A stretch of DNA of 64,000 nt from Clostridiales bacterium (GTDB taxonomy: Bacteria; Bacillota; Clostridia; Christensenellales; UBA1242), in NCBI GenBank assembly GCA_015055745.1, contig SVHS01000002.1, positions 124,001 to 188,000 of the forward strand. The letters are read 5' to 3'. The notes beneath the pieces are model-generated. The model made no database searches and had not been told where the DNA came from. It saw only the letters and a list, made by a program, of their open reading frames with translations. The position numbers were made by a program, and so were the translations under genes. How positions within the stretch are numbered: position 1 is the stretch's first letter; every line of letters starts with the position of its first letter. Below are positions 9,149 through 17,991 of this stretch, one piece after another.

Positions 9149-10060
9149 ATGATAAAAATATTTTTAGATAAAGTAAAAGAGCTTAAAGTTAACATTGATA
9201 GTATTATGATTGAAGAAAATGGTGTTATCGAAGAAGAAATAATCAATGAGATCAAATTGCATGAATTAAAGTCGTGCAGTAAACTTTTGATTGCTTATGC
9301 CTATGGAATTGCTTTAAATGAAAGCTTTAAGTGTAAATATACAGACGAGATATTAAGTCTCAACACAAAAATTTATCCAACATTATCGTCTGTCTACAAA
9401 GGTCAAATTCCAGCGCAAGTGAAAGAATGGACGATTAGGACTTTACTTACTCATTCTACAGGTTATGAAAAAATGATGTTTAATGAAAAGCATTTGGAAA
9501 CACTTGACAAAAACAAATTGCTTGAAGAATTGTTTAGCACAGAGATTAAATATAAAACTGGTAAGCATTTTACTTATAGTAATGTAGAACCATACTTGTT
9601 ATCAATTTTCTTTCAGGAAAATTTTGATATAAATATAGCTGATTTTGTAAATGAAAAGATTTTTAAACTGCTAAATATTAAAGAATTTGAATGGCTAAAT
9701 CTAGGTAAGTATTGTGCAGGTGCGACAGGTCTATATCTAAATCATAAAGACTTTCATAAATTAGGGCAAGTCCTCATGAATAATGGGAAATATAAAGATG
9801 TTCAAATTGTGCCAGAAAAATGGATTAAGCAAATGACATCAAAACAGGTGGAATGTCCAGATAATTATAAACCAGAAAGATTTTTACCTAAACTAGGTGC
9901 TGGATATTTTACATGGATTTCAAGAGATGATATAGTATTTAGAGATGGCGCTGAAGGTCAATACATCATCTGTGACAATAAAAATAATAGATTAATTACA
10001 ATAATGTCAACAGAAAAATATATGGCAAAGGTAACTGAATGTTTAAGAGGGGTTTATTGA
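9149..10060 (+). CDS. Serine hydrolase of the class C beta-lactamase fold
   Basis: A 303-residue protein of the beta-lactamase/serine-hydrolase superfamily. It has the catalytic S-x-x-K motif as SCSK (about residue 42), the second motif Y-S-N (YSNVEPY, about 145) and a late DGAEGQ at the position of the usual HTG/HxG motif. There is no signal peptide, so it should act in the cytoplasm. The substrate cannot be deduced: relatives include esterases, D-aminopeptidases and carboxypeptidases. AAGGTGAT precedes the ATG at a good distance. It is followed by the DnaA-box cluster. Confidence 0.75.
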   Translation: MIKIFLDKVKELKVNIDSIMIEENGVIEEEIINEIKLHELKSCSKLLIAYAYGIALNESFKCKYTDEILSLNTKIYPTLSSVYKGQIPAQVKEWTIRTLLTHSTGYEKMMFNEKHLETLDKNKLLEELFSTEIKYKTGKHFTYSNVEPYLLSIFFQENFDINIADFVNEKIFKLLNIKEFEWLNLGKYCAGATGLYLNHKDFHKLGQVLMNNGKYKDVQIVPEKWIKQMTSKQVECPDNYKPERFLPKLGAGYFTWISRDDIVFRDGAEGQYIICDNKNNRLITIMSTEKYMAKVTECLRGVY

Positions 10061-10087
10061 TTTTCTGTTCGAACATATGTGTAAAAG

Positions 10088-10142
10088 TTATCCACATGCT
10101 GTGGATAACTATGTGGATAACTTGTGGACAAGCTGTGGAAAA
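10088..10142. other. Cluster of five DnaA boxes, candidate oriC
   Basis: Five 9-mers match or nearly match the DnaA box TTATNCACA: TTATCCACA at 10088-10096 (+), TGTGGATAA at 10100-10108 and 10112-10120 (-), TGTGGACAA at 10123-10131 (-) and TGTGGAAAA at 10134-10142 (-). The last four are in the same orientation with 11-12 bp steps, i.e. in helical phase. AT-rich DNA follows up to cwlD. The divergent mnmG/mnmE and parA/parB blocks and rightward ribosomal genes also place an origin in this part of the window. No dnaA gene is in the window, so a DnaA-titration or regulatory site is the alternative. Confidence 0.65.
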
Positions 10143-10208
10143 GTGCGAATAATTGACAATTTTGTCGATTTTGTATAGATTTATCTACATAAAACATAGA
10201 GTATTTGT

Positions 10209-10904
10209 ATGAAATATTTGTTTACGCGGTGTAGATTTTTGCTATGTGTGATGCTGATTTTTATTTTGCTTACAAGCGTTTTCTCTAGCGTTGTGGCTAG
10301 GAGTGTGTCTAATTTTAATGGATACACAATAGTTTTAGATGCTGGACATGGAGGTCGTGACGGTGGTAGTATAGGTAAAAATGGCACGATAGAAAAAGAG
10401 ATCAACCTTGAGTATACATTGTCTTTGAAAGAAAAATTAGTAAAGGCTGGATATAGGGTGGAGCTCACTCGTAAGACAGATGATGGACTGTATTCACCTC
10501 TAGCAAAAAATAAAAAGCAGAGCGATATGCAGGCAAGACAGAATATAATCAAAAAGGTTAATCCAAATCTAGTAATCAGTATACATATGAATAGTTTTCC
10601 TTCATCAGAAGCTCGTGGCTCGAATAGTTATTATAGGAAAGGAGATGATGCAAGTAAAAATTGCGCAGACCTCATACAAAAATCTCTTGCCACATACTGT
10701 GATGCAAGGAGAGAAAAGAGTCAGGAAGGAGATTATTATCTTTTGAATTGTAGCTATTACACTGCGGTATTGATAGAATGTGGATTTATATCTAATCCAG
10801 AAGAGGAGACTATGTTAAATACCGAGTCTTATAAAGAAAAGATGGTCGATGCTATATATAAAGGTATATTATTGTATTTCGGCAGTGTAAATATGAATGT
10901 GTAA
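10209..10904 (+). CDS. cwlD: N-acetylmuramoyl-L-alanine amidase, CwlD-like
   Basis: A 231-residue zinc amidase (Amidase_3). An N-terminal membrane/signal segment (about residues 10-30) is followed by the zinc-binding LDAGHGGRDGGS, the metal-ligand glutamate in EKEINLEY, the ISIHMNS motif and the catalytic glutamate in LIECGFISNPEEE. Size and single-domain layout match CwlD, which removes side chains to make muramic-delta-lactam in spore cortex, but a vegetative amidase is possible. The ATG has no clear Shine-Dalgarno sequence. The gene directly follows the DnaA-box cluster. Confidence 0.85.
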   Translation: MKYLFTRCRFLLCVMLIFILLTSVFSSVVARSVSNFNGYTIVLDAGHGGRDGGSIGKNGTIEKEINLEYTLSLKEKLVKAGYRVELTRKTDDGLYSPLAKNKKQSDMQARQNIIKKVNPNLVISIHMNSFPSSEARGSNSYYRKGDDASKNCADLIQKSLATYCDARREKSQEGDYYLLNCSYYTAVLIECGFISNPEEETMLNTESYKEKMVDAIYKGILLYFGSVNMNV

Positions 10905-10933
10905 AAAAGAAGCCAAACTAGGCTTCTTTTTTT
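10904..10933. terminator. Bidirectional terminator between cwlD and the DUF4097 gene
   Basis: AAAAGAAGCC and GGCTTCTTTT form a perfect 10-bp hairpin with loop AAACTA, flanked by A- and T-runs, so it can end both converging transcripts. Confidence 0.9.
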
Positions 10934-12374
10934 AAGCTAATTTAGTATCGTAGACCTGGAGTGAGCCACTTTTGGTGCTGACTTGTAATGTGTGGTCATA
11001 TGTCTTTAAAGATTGGTCGATATTTACATTTGTAGTAGTGAAAGACTTGGTGTCATAGCCTCCATATTCTGTAGTCTGCATTAAGTTTACATTTACATTT
11101 CCTTTATCTGAGATGGTAGAGAGAATGTAGTCAGCTGAATACTCAACCACTACTTTTACACTTCCAGTGTCACCTTTTACTACGCAATCACCATTGACAT
11201 CTCTCATAAGAATATCCATAGAGACATCACAGTTTGACTTGTTTTCATCAGTCTTTATATTTACGTAATCTACATTTTTGACAGTAATCTTACCGTGCAC
11301 TAGTCTAGAAGATGAGACAGAACGATTGATAGCGTCATCAGCAAAAGTGATATCTATGTGGCCCCTTTTTGTATTTACAGTGATAGCATTGCGTGCGTTT
11401 GATACAGTTATATTTCCGTTAGTGCTTTCTAGTATTACGGCAGAGTGAGTTTTATTTAGATTAATATTGCCACTAGTGGTCTCTATATCTGACAATTCTC
11501 CAGTGAGGTCATCTATAGTGATATTTCCAGATGTTAGCTCAATGATAGCTCCATCAGTGATAGTATTTATTTTTACATTTGTGTCACTAGTCTTAATGTT
11601 GGTGTGAGAAGCTTTTTCTATCTCTATGCGTCCACCTGCGACATCTATGTCTTCTATAATCGTACCACATTCTTTTATTAATATGACACCACGAGTGTTG
11701 TGTGCGATAGAGACTTTTCCGAGAGTGCTGTGCACCGCATTAAATTTTCCACTAGTCACTCTGAGTATTACTTCATTTGTAGCTGTCGATACATCTTTAC
11801 CAATATTAAACGTACTTTTATTTAAATCTAAGTCTAGCATTCCACATATGCGACCAGCATCGATATCAAACATTCCATCGTTTGCAGTGTAAGATAGATT
11901 GTTTATTGATAAATTTTCTGAGTCAATATTTGTATAAGCTTTATTATTTTTGATAGCCAAATCAAAAGATTTGGACTCTGGAAGATACAATTCTATATAT
12001 GATTCACCCATAGTAGCAAAGCCGTGCGGCTCTGAGACAGAGATAGTCAAGTGTCTACCGTCAGGAGTAGGAGTGATAGACAGGTCTTTATTTTGTCTCA
12101 ATACAAATCCTAAAGAGTTTGCATATACCTTGAGGGTAATCTCATCACTATCTGTGGAAACTACTTTTACATTATAATTTCGAGATACAAGAGAAATCTT
12201 GTCTATGTCGTCTGCTTTGTAATCATTGTCCAAAACCTTGGTCTCGTTTTTGCTAATATATGTAATATTAAACAAGTGAGAGTTTGGCACAAAAAATAAA
12301 TATAGTAGGCCAACAAAGAATAAACCTATCAACAATAAAATCACTATTGTAAAGTATTTCCAAAACTTCTTCAT
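10932..12374 (-). CDS. Membrane-anchored DUF4097-type beta-repeat protein
   Basis: The 480-residue product starts with a single membrane anchor (residues 8-29, a run of I/L/F) and continues as an extracellular domain made of short beta-strand repeats rich in N-I-x-I, T-S-G-N-I and similar motifs (ELTSGNITIDDL, TTSGNINLN, STNGNITVS). This is the character of DUF4097/adhesin-like right-handed beta-helix proteins. A carrier of this fold is often linked to envelope stress, but I infer no specific job here. It converges on cwlD. Confidence 0.75.
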   Translation of the reverse strand: MKKFWKYFTIVILLLIGLFFVGLLYLFFVPNSHLFNITYISKNETKVLDNDYKADDIDKISLVSRNYNVKVVSTDSDEITLKVYANSLGFVLRQNKDLSITPTPDGRHLTISVSEPHGFATMGESYIELYLPESKSFDLAIKNNKAYTNIDSENLSINNLSYTANDGMFDIDAGRICGMLDLDLNKSTFNIGKDVSTATNEVILRVTSGKFNAVHSTLGKVSIAHNTRGVILIKECGTIIEDIDVAGGRIEIEKASHTNIKTSDTNVKINTITDGAIIELTSGNITIDDLTGELSDIETTSGNINLNKTHSAVILESTNGNITVSNARNAITVNTKRGHIDITFADDAINRSVSSSRLVHGKITVKNVDYVNIKTDENKSNCDVSMDILMRDVNGDCVVKGDTGSVKVVVEYSADYILSTISDKGNVNVNLMQTTEYGGYDTKSFTTTNVNIDQSLKTYDHTLQVSTKSGSLQVYDTKLA

Positions 12375-12507
12375 ATTTTTATTTTAATATGTAAAGTTTG
12401 ATTTGTCAATGCAATTAAGAAAAAATAATTTAAATAAAATTATTTATCACTACTAGTTTCTTGTCTTAAATCGGAAAAAATGATATAATAAATAAAGGAG
12501 AAAAATT

Positions 12508-13158
12508 ATGATTATAGATATCGAAGGAACAGATGGTAGTGGCAAGAAAACGCAGACTGAGCTATTGTATAAATACCTTATAAATAAAGGATATAAGTGT
12601 AAGTTGATCAGTTTTCCAAACTATGATAGTCCATCTAGTGCGTTGGTGAAGATGTATCTAGGTGGAGAGTTTGGTGAAAATGCAAATGATATCAATGGTT
12701 ATCAAGCTAGTAGCTTGTATGCAGTGGATAGATTTGCGACCATGTCAAAAATCAACATTAATGATTATGATTTTGTGTTATTTGATAGATATGTGCCTAG
12801 CAATATGATACATCAGTCTACTAGAATAGAAGATCGAAAAGAGCTGGAGACCTTTCTTGATTGGATATCAGACTTTGAATATATCAAGCTCGCTCTTCCC
12901 AAGCCAGACAAGACTTTATTTTTAGACGTGCCGGTAGAGATTAGTATGCGTTTGGCGCGACAAAGAGAAAGTCTAAAAAATGGAGAAAGTAAAGACATAC
13001 ATGAGCGTGATGACAATCATCTGACAAATGCTTATCAAAAAGCTAAATATGTGGCGAAAAAGTTTGATTGGATAGTGATAGACTGTGCTGATGGACAAAC
13101 AATAAAATCTATAGATGAAATTCATCAAGATATCTTGACTAAATTAAATCTAAAATGA
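12508..13158 (+). CDS. tmk: Thymidylate kinase
   Basis: Tmk phosphorylates dTMP to dTDP. The 216-residue protein has the P-loop EGTDGSGKKTQ (residues 6-16), the FPNYDS segment, the DRY-type motif FDRYVPSN (about 94) and a LID region around RLARQRESLKN. It is more like the divergent eukaryotic/mycoplasma-type kinases than the usual B. subtilis form. GGAG precedes the ATG and a TATAAT lies upstream. alaS follows 29 bp later and may be co-transcribed. Confidence 0.9.
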   Translation: MIIDIEGTDGSGKKTQTELLYKYLINKGYKCKLISFPNYDSPSSALVKMYLGGEFGENANDINGYQASSLYAVDRFATMSKININDYDFVLFDRYVPSNMIHQSTRIEDRKELETFLDWISDFEYIKLALPKPDKTLFLDVPVEISMRLARQRESLKNGESKDIHERDDNHLTNAYQKAKYVAKKFDWIVIDCADGQTIKSIDEIHQDILTKLNLK

Positions 13159-13187
13159 TATAATAACGAGCATTAAAAGGAAAAATT

Positions 13188-15014
13188 ATGAAATTTACTA
13201 GTAAAGAGCTAAGAAATCAATGGCTAAATTTTTACAAAGAAAGAGGACACGTAGATGTGGGGGCAGTGTCTTTGATAGGTGATGGTACTACGGGAGTTAT
13301 GTTTAATGTGGCTGGTATGCAACCCTTGATGCCATATCTTTTAGGCAAAGCACACCCTAAGGGGACTAGACTCTGCAACGTGCAAGGCTGTGTCAGGACT
13401 GTAGATATAGATGAAGTAGGAGACGCTAGTCACTGTACATTCTTTGAAATGTTGGGTAGCTGGAGTCTTGGAGACTATTTTAAAAAGGAGAGGACACAGT
13501 GGAGCTATGAATTGCTCACTCAAGTATTGCATTTTTCACCAGATAGGATCGCTGTGACCTGTTTTGCAGGCAATGAAGATGTGCCAAGAGACGAGGAGAC
13601 TGCAAGATATAGAGAGCTCTCAGGCATCAAAAAAGAAAATATTTATTTCTTGCCTAAGAAGGATAATTGGTGGGAATTAGAGCGTGGACCATGTGGACCA
13701 GATAGTGAAATGTTTTACATTACAGACAAGCCAGCTTGTGGACCAAATTGCAATCCGAGCTGTGATTGTGGTAGATTTGTCGAAGTAGGTAATGATGTTT
13801 TTATGCAATATGAAAGAATTTCTGACAACGAATATATCCCACTAAAACAAAAAAATGTAGACACGGGCTGGGGATTGGAAAGACTATTGGTATTTTTAAA
13901 TAATACTGGAGATGTGTATAAGACAGATTTGTTTGTAGACACTATACAGTATCTAGAAAAGGCTGCTAATTTAAAGTATGGTGTAGACGAAAAGACTACT
14001 AGAGCTATGCGTATCATAGCAGACCATACTCGTACTAGTGTGATGCTTATTGGTGATGAAAATGGTATATTGCCTAGCAATATCGGTGCTGGATATATTT
14101 TGAGGAGATTGATTCGTCGTGCGGTAAGGTATGCAAACGAAATCGGTATCGAGCTATTAAATATAGGCGAGATCGCTAAGATATTTATCGAAAAAATATA
14201 TAATGAATCATATCCAAGATTGCTAGAAAAAGAAGAATATATTTTGACTGAGCTAAATCGTGAAATCGAAAAATTCAACAAAGCACTAGCTTTGGGAAAT
14301 AAGGAATTTGAGAAAGTAATCGGTGGTATTGAACGAAAAAATCAGTTTATGAGACAATCAAATCCTGATTATGTAGACGAAAAGGTTATCAATGGCAAAT
14401 CTGCATTTAGATTATTTGACACCTTTGGCTTCCCTATAGAAATGACAATAGAAATGGCTGAGGAACGAGGCTATATAGTAGACAAGGTTGGGTTTGATGA
14501 AGCTTTCCGTCAGCATCAAGAGCTTGCTAGGAGTACTAGTGCAGGTGCTTTCAAGGGCGGTCTAGCTGATGATAGCGAGTGGACTACGAGATTACACACT
14601 GCTTGTCACTTGTTGTTGGCAGGATTAAGGAAATTGTTTGGCACGCACATTGAGCAAAAGGGTAGCAATATCACTAGCGAAAGACTTAGATTTGACTTCA
14701 ATTTTGATAGGAAATTGACTGATGAAGAAGTGAAGCAGGTAGAAGATTTTGTCAATGACGCTATCAATAAATCTATCCCAGTACAAAAAGTGGAGATGAT
14801 GCTACGAGACGCCAAAGCACAAGGTGCGTATGGTATTCATAAGGCGGAGGAAGATGAAGTGGTGTCTATCTACAAGATAGGAGATGTAGATTTCCAAATC
14901 TGCGGTGGACCTCATGCAAACAACACTAGTGAGCTAGTAAACTTTAAGATTGCAAAACAAGAAGCTGTATCTTCTGGCGTGAGAAGAATCAAAGCAATTA
15001 TCAATGTAAAATAA
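13188..15014 (+). CDS. alaS: Alanyl-tRNA synthetase lacking the C-terminal C-Ala region
   Basis: AlaRS charges tRNA-Ala and edits Ser/Gly mischarging. The 608-residue protein covers the class II catalytic domain (TFFEMLGSWSLGDYF near residue 84; GWGLERL near 227), the helical tRNA-recognition domain and the editing domain with zinc ligands H470, H474 (HTACH) and C572, H576 (CGGPH). It stops directly after the editing domain: usual bacterial AlaRS has about 870 residues, with a linker and the C-Ala/DHHA1 domain. A clean stop and terminator follow, so this is not an obvious frameshift. Cysteine-rich stretch CGPNCNPSCDCG (184-195) is also unusual. Confidence 0.92.
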   Translation: MKFTSKELRNQWLNFYKERGHVDVGAVSLIGDGTTGVMFNVAGMQPLMPYLLGKAHPKGTRLCNVQGCVRTVDIDEVGDASHCTFFEMLGSWSLGDYFKKERTQWSYELLTQVLHFSPDRIAVTCFAGNEDVPRDEETARYRELSGIKKENIYFLPKKDNWWELERGPCGPDSEMFYITDKPACGPNCNPSCDCGRFVEVGNDVFMQYERISDNEYIPLKQKNVDTGWGLERLLVFLNNTGDVYKTDLFVDTIQYLEKAANLKYGVDEKTTRAMRIIADHTRTSVMLIGDENGILPSNIGAGYILRRLIRRAVRYANEIGIELLNIGEIAKIFIEKIYNESYPRLLEKEEYILTELNREIEKFNKALALGNKEFEKVIGGIERKNQFMRQSNPDYVDEKVINGKSAFRLFDTFGFPIEMTIEMAEERGYIVDKVGFDEAFRQHQELARSTSAGAFKGGLADDSEWTTRLHTACHLLLAGLRKLFGTHIEQKGSNITSERLRFDFNFDRKLTDEEVKQVEDFVNDAINKSIPVQKVEMMLRDAKAQGAYGIHKAEEDEVVSIYKIGDVDFQICGGPHANNTSELVNFKIAKQEAVSSGVRRIKAIINVK

Positions 15015-15044
15015 AAACAGGCAAAATGCCTGTTTTATTTTTTT
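15014..15044. terminator. Terminator between alaS and the D,D-carboxypeptidase gene
   Basis: AAAACAGGCA and TGCCTGTTTT form a perfect 10-bp hairpin with a 3-nt loop followed by ATTTTTTT. The A-run on the left lets it work for both converging genes. Confidence 0.9.
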
Positions 15045-16198
15045 ACGATTTCTTTCATATAGTCCCAGAGAGATGCTTCATCATGAGTCTCGGCAGATAG
15101 GATATTGATACAGTCTACGACGATACCGTCTACTATAATTTCTACATTTCCGACTACCTCATTTTCTTTTACTTTTGTGAGCATATTTGGAAGATGATAA
15201 CTTAGAGAGAAATTGGTATCTTCATTTTTATTTGACACTACAGTATAATCTCTCTCAGCTTTTAGAGTAGTATATCTATCCATACCTTTTATTTTTATAA
15301 TCTTATCCGATAAATCATTATTGCTAAATATTGTCTTGCTGGTGAAATTTTCAAACCCATAATTCAACAAATCGCTAGCTAATTTAAATCTATCTTTACT
15401 ATTTTCTGCACCAAGTACTACAGCGATGATTTGCATATCATTTCGTTTTGCTCCGACAGCTAAGCAGTACTTTGCTTCATTTGTAGAGCCAGTTTTTCCG
15501 CCGATACAACCCTCATAAAATCTAGACAATTTATTGGTATTAGTCATTTGAGTGATCCTGCCACTAGGGTGTGTAAAATCTTCCATCCAGATAGATGAAT
15601 AATCATGATAAGTGTCGTAATCTAACACTCTATTTAAGATAATAGCTTGGTCGTATGCAGAGGAATATCCCTCAGCAGATGGCAAACCTGTGCAATTTGC
15701 ATAGTGGGTGTCGATCAGACCGAGCTCCCTACATTTATTGTTCATCATCTGTACGAAATTATTTTCACTACCTGCGATATATTCTGCCAGTGCCACACTA
15801 GAGTCATTTGCACTAGCTACGATTATAGATTTTAGCAAATCTCCCAAAACATATTCACAATCAGCATCTAAGAAAATCTGGCTACCGCCCATACCACTGG
15901 CATTACTGCTGACTAAGACTTTGTCTTCTAGACTGATTTCATTAGAGTCGATTTTTTCTAGTGTCAATAATACAGTCATTAGCTTTGTCACACTAGCGAT
16001 AGGGTGTCTCGCATGACTATTGGTATCATGTAAAACCTTGGCCGAATTTCTCTCAATGACCACACTAGATCTGCTAGTCACTTCACTCTCATTTGTAGCA
16101 TGAGTGATGAGTGTCTGATGATATAATAAAGCAATTATCAAAAGCATCACTGCTATCACTGGAGTAAGAAAATAAACACACATTTTTTTCTTTGACAT
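15035..16198 (-). CDS. dacF: D-alanyl-D-alanine carboxypeptidase (DacF/PBP5 family)
   Basis: The 387-residue protein is a low-molecular-weight penicillin-binding protein that trims pentapeptide stems. It has an N-terminal membrane/signal segment (residues 8-27), the catalytic SVTK motif, the second motif SAND, and the third motif KTGS in CIGGKTGST. The C-terminal part corresponds to the beta-rich PBP5 C-terminal domain. AGGAG precedes the start. In Firmicutes this family includes vegetative DacA and sporulation DacF; which one this is cannot be settled. Confidence 0.9.
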   Translation of the reverse strand: MSKKKMCVYFLTPVIAVMLLIIALLYHQTLITHATNESEVTSRSSVVIERNSAKVLHDTNSHARHPIASVTKLMTVLLTLEKIDSNEISLEDKVLVSSNASGMGGSQIFLDADCEYVLGDLLKSIIVASANDSSVALAEYIAGSENNFVQMMNNKCRELGLIDTHYANCTGLPSAEGYSSAYDQAIILNRVLDYDTYHDYSSIWMEDFTHPSGRITQMTNTNKLSRFYEGCIGGKTGSTNEAKYCLAVGAKRNDMQIIAVVLGAENSKDRFKLASDLLNYGFENFTSKTIFSNNDLSDKIIKIKGMDRYTTLKAERDYTVVSNKNEDTNFSLSYHLPNMLTKVKENEVVGNVEIIVDGIVVDCINILSAETHDEASLWDYMKEIVKK

Positions 16199-16340
16199 AA
16201 TTTTCTCCTTTTGTATATTTTTAGAAATTAATTAAAAATTTATGTAAAAAATATAAAAATAATTAAAAAAATCGATTAAAAATCAATAAAAATAAACAAT
16301 TTTATTAAATTTTTATTATTTTTTTAATTTTTAACAAATA

Positions 16341-16367
16341 AAAAATTAGGATATTTCACCTAATTTT
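16341..16367 (-). terminator. Terminator after lepB
   Basis: On the minus strand AAATTAGG and CCTAATTT pair across an 8-nt loop, followed by TTTT, just past the lepB stop. Confidence 0.75.
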
Positions 16368-16373
16368 AAAATT

Positions 16374-17060
16374 TTATATTCCAAAAGTTTTTGACAAAAT
16401 CAGATTTACCACAGGTCCAAAAGAGGATTGACCTATAGGTATCAATAATTCCACTCTGCCTACTATTTCATTTCTTTTTACAGGACCATGAGTCGAAGAG
16501 TCCACTGTTTCGCCCCAGTTGTCACCCATAAGGAAGTATTCATCTTCACTGAGTTTGAAGCATGGATTGTTTTGGCTATTCATTACGATATGGTCTTGGT
16601 AATTTGGATTTGATAGCAAAGTTTGAAATGTCTGGAAATAGCCATCGCTTCCATCACCTCCGCCGTGAGCATCTTCATCGGTCTTCTCTCTCGTGTACAA
16701 TTCTTTTTCATTTACATACAAACCATATTTGTCACCCAGGTCACGAATCTCTACCGTATCGCCTGGAGTACCTACGACACGCTTTATGACAGAGTCTTTA
16801 TGCCAAGAAACTTTTGCTACCACCACATCATTAAGCTCTATATCGTGAAACTTATTTATATATATAGTATCGCCACTAGCCGTAGGGTCAGTCATAGTAG
16901 AGTTTATATATGGTTGCATAGAGAAGCCTATGACTTGAGATTTTACATACACGATGTGAAAAGTCAGAAATATGAGTGAAAAGAACCCGCCGATGACTAA
17001 AAGAGCAGAGATTACTCCGCCCAAGATATTCATACACAGTCTTTTTTTGTATCTATTCAT
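16374..17060 (-). CDS. lepB: Type I signal peptidase
   Basis: LepB cleaves signal peptides at the outer face of the membrane. The 228 residues contain an N-terminal membrane segment (about 12-37), the catalytic serine in GFSMQPYI, the lysine region VIKRVVGTPGD and the conserved FLMGDNWGETVDSSTHGPV, all typical. A glycine/aspartate-rich insertion (DAHGGGDGSDG) sits between the lysine and the GDN motif. It faces away from the rpsF operon. Confidence 0.93.
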   Translation of the reverse strand: MNRYKKRLCMNILGGVISALLVIGGFFSLIFLTFHIVYVKSQVIGFSMQPYINSTMTDPTASGDTIYINKFHDIELNDVVVAKVSWHKDSVIKRVVGTPGDTVEIRDLGDKYGLYVNEKELYTREKTDEDAHGGGDGSDGYFQTFQTLLSNPNYQDHIVMNSQNNPCFKLSEDEYFLMGDNWGETVDSSTHGPVKRNEIVGRVELLIPIGQSSFGPVVNLILSKTFGI

Positions 17061-17117
17061 CAGTGATATTATATCACAATAGTAAAAAAAACAAAAGTAA
17101 AAATTTGGATTTACTAC

Positions 17118-17146
17118 TTGATTTTTTTATTTATATATGTTATATT
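17118..17146 (+). promoter_or_regulatory. Promoter of the rpsF-ssb-rpsR operon
   Basis: TTGATT (17118-17123), 17 bp, TATATT (17141-17146). Transcription should start near 17153, at the first base of a small hairpin (AGTTAAA/TTTAACT). Confidence 0.7.
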
Positions 17147-17152
17147 AGCTCC

Positions 17153-17216
17153 AGTTAAATGTTTTTTAACTAAACGCACAGGTGTAAGTCGAGATAAATT
17201 TGTGCGTCCTTACCTG
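17153..17216 (+). ncRNA. Probable rpsF (S6:S18) leader with pseudoknot-like pairing
   Basis: After a 5' hairpin (17153-17172), ACGCACA (17174-17180) pairs with TGTGCGT (17201-17207), and CAGGTGTAAG (17179-17188), which lies inside that loop, can pair with CTTACCTG (17209-17216). The interleaved order is that of an H-type pseudoknot. Autoregulation of rpsF operons by the S6:S18 complex through leader RNA is known; assigning this structure to that class is inference. Confidence 0.5.
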
Positions 17217-17247
17217 AAAAGGTCTATAGTCCATAAGGAGGTTAAAA

Positions 17248-17529
17248 ATGAATAGTTATGAGATGATGTACATCATTCCTAGTCAATCTACTGACGAAGA
17301 GAAAGAAGCTCTTATCGCTCAAGTAAATGGTATGATTGAGAAAGATGGTGGCAAGATTGAGTCTGTAGAGCGTATTGGAAACAAAAAGCTTGCATACGAG
17401 ATCCAAAAGAAGCGCGAAGGCTATTATGTGTTGGTAAACTTTACTGCTGATGCAAATGTGCCAAACAAGCTAGGTTCTTTACTTTCTATCACTAATAATA
17501 TCATGAGATATATTATCGTAGCAAAGTAA
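17248..17529 (+). CDS. rpsF: 30S ribosomal protein S6
   Basis: The 93-residue protein begins MNSYEMMYIIPS and contains the S6 beta-alpha-beta pattern with KKLAYEIQKKREGYYVLVNF and the terminal NIMRYIIVAK. AAGGAGG lies upstream of the ATG. It is first in the rpsF-ssb-rpsR operon, the common Firmicutes order. Confidence 0.97.
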   Translation: MNSYEMMYIIPSQSTDEEKEALIAQVNGMIEKDGGKIESVERIGNKKLAYEIQKKREGYYVLVNFTADANVPNKLGSLLSITNNIMRYIIVAK

Positions 17530-17545
17530 TCATTGAGGAGAAAAT

Positions 17546-17953
17546 ATGAACAGAGTATACTTGATAGGTAATTTGACTAGAGACCCTGAGATTTCTACTA
17601 CTACTAGTGGTATCTCAGTGTGCAGAATGTCTATCGCAGTCGGCAGGAGATTTTCAAATGCTGAGGGTGGTAGAGATACTGATTTCTTCAATATTACCGC
17701 ATGGCGTGGCACAGCTGACAATTGTGCTAAATTCCTAAAGAAAGGAAACAAGATCGCGGTATCTGGATCTATCCAGACTAGAAATTATGAGAAGCAAGAT
17801 GGTACAAAAGGCTTTTCTATCGATATCGTCGCAGACGAAGTAGAGTTCTTGTCATCTAGAAATGACGGTACTGGCGAAGGTGGCACTGTAGTGGGAGGTT
17901 CTGCTCCAGTGAGTGATCTTCAACCTATCGACGATGATAATCTTCCATTCTAG
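17546..17953 (+). CDS. ssb: Single-stranded DNA-binding protein
   Basis: SSB coats single-stranded DNA during replication and repair. The 135 residues have an OB fold starting MNRVYLIGNLTRDPE, a short linker and the acidic C-terminal tip DDDNLPF that docks partner proteins. It lies between rpsF and rpsR. SSB is relevant to the integrated element because a host SSB could coat its single-stranded form. Confidence 0.97.
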   Translation: MNRVYLIGNLTRDPEISTTTSGISVCRMSIAVGRRFSNAEGGRDTDFFNITAWRGTADNCAKFLKKGNKIAVSGSIQTRNYEKQDGTKGFSIDIVADEVEFLSSRNDGTGEGGTVVGGSAPVSDLQPIDDDNLPF

Positions 17954-17991
17954 TATCCGCATAAATACTATATATAAAAGGAGATAAAAAC

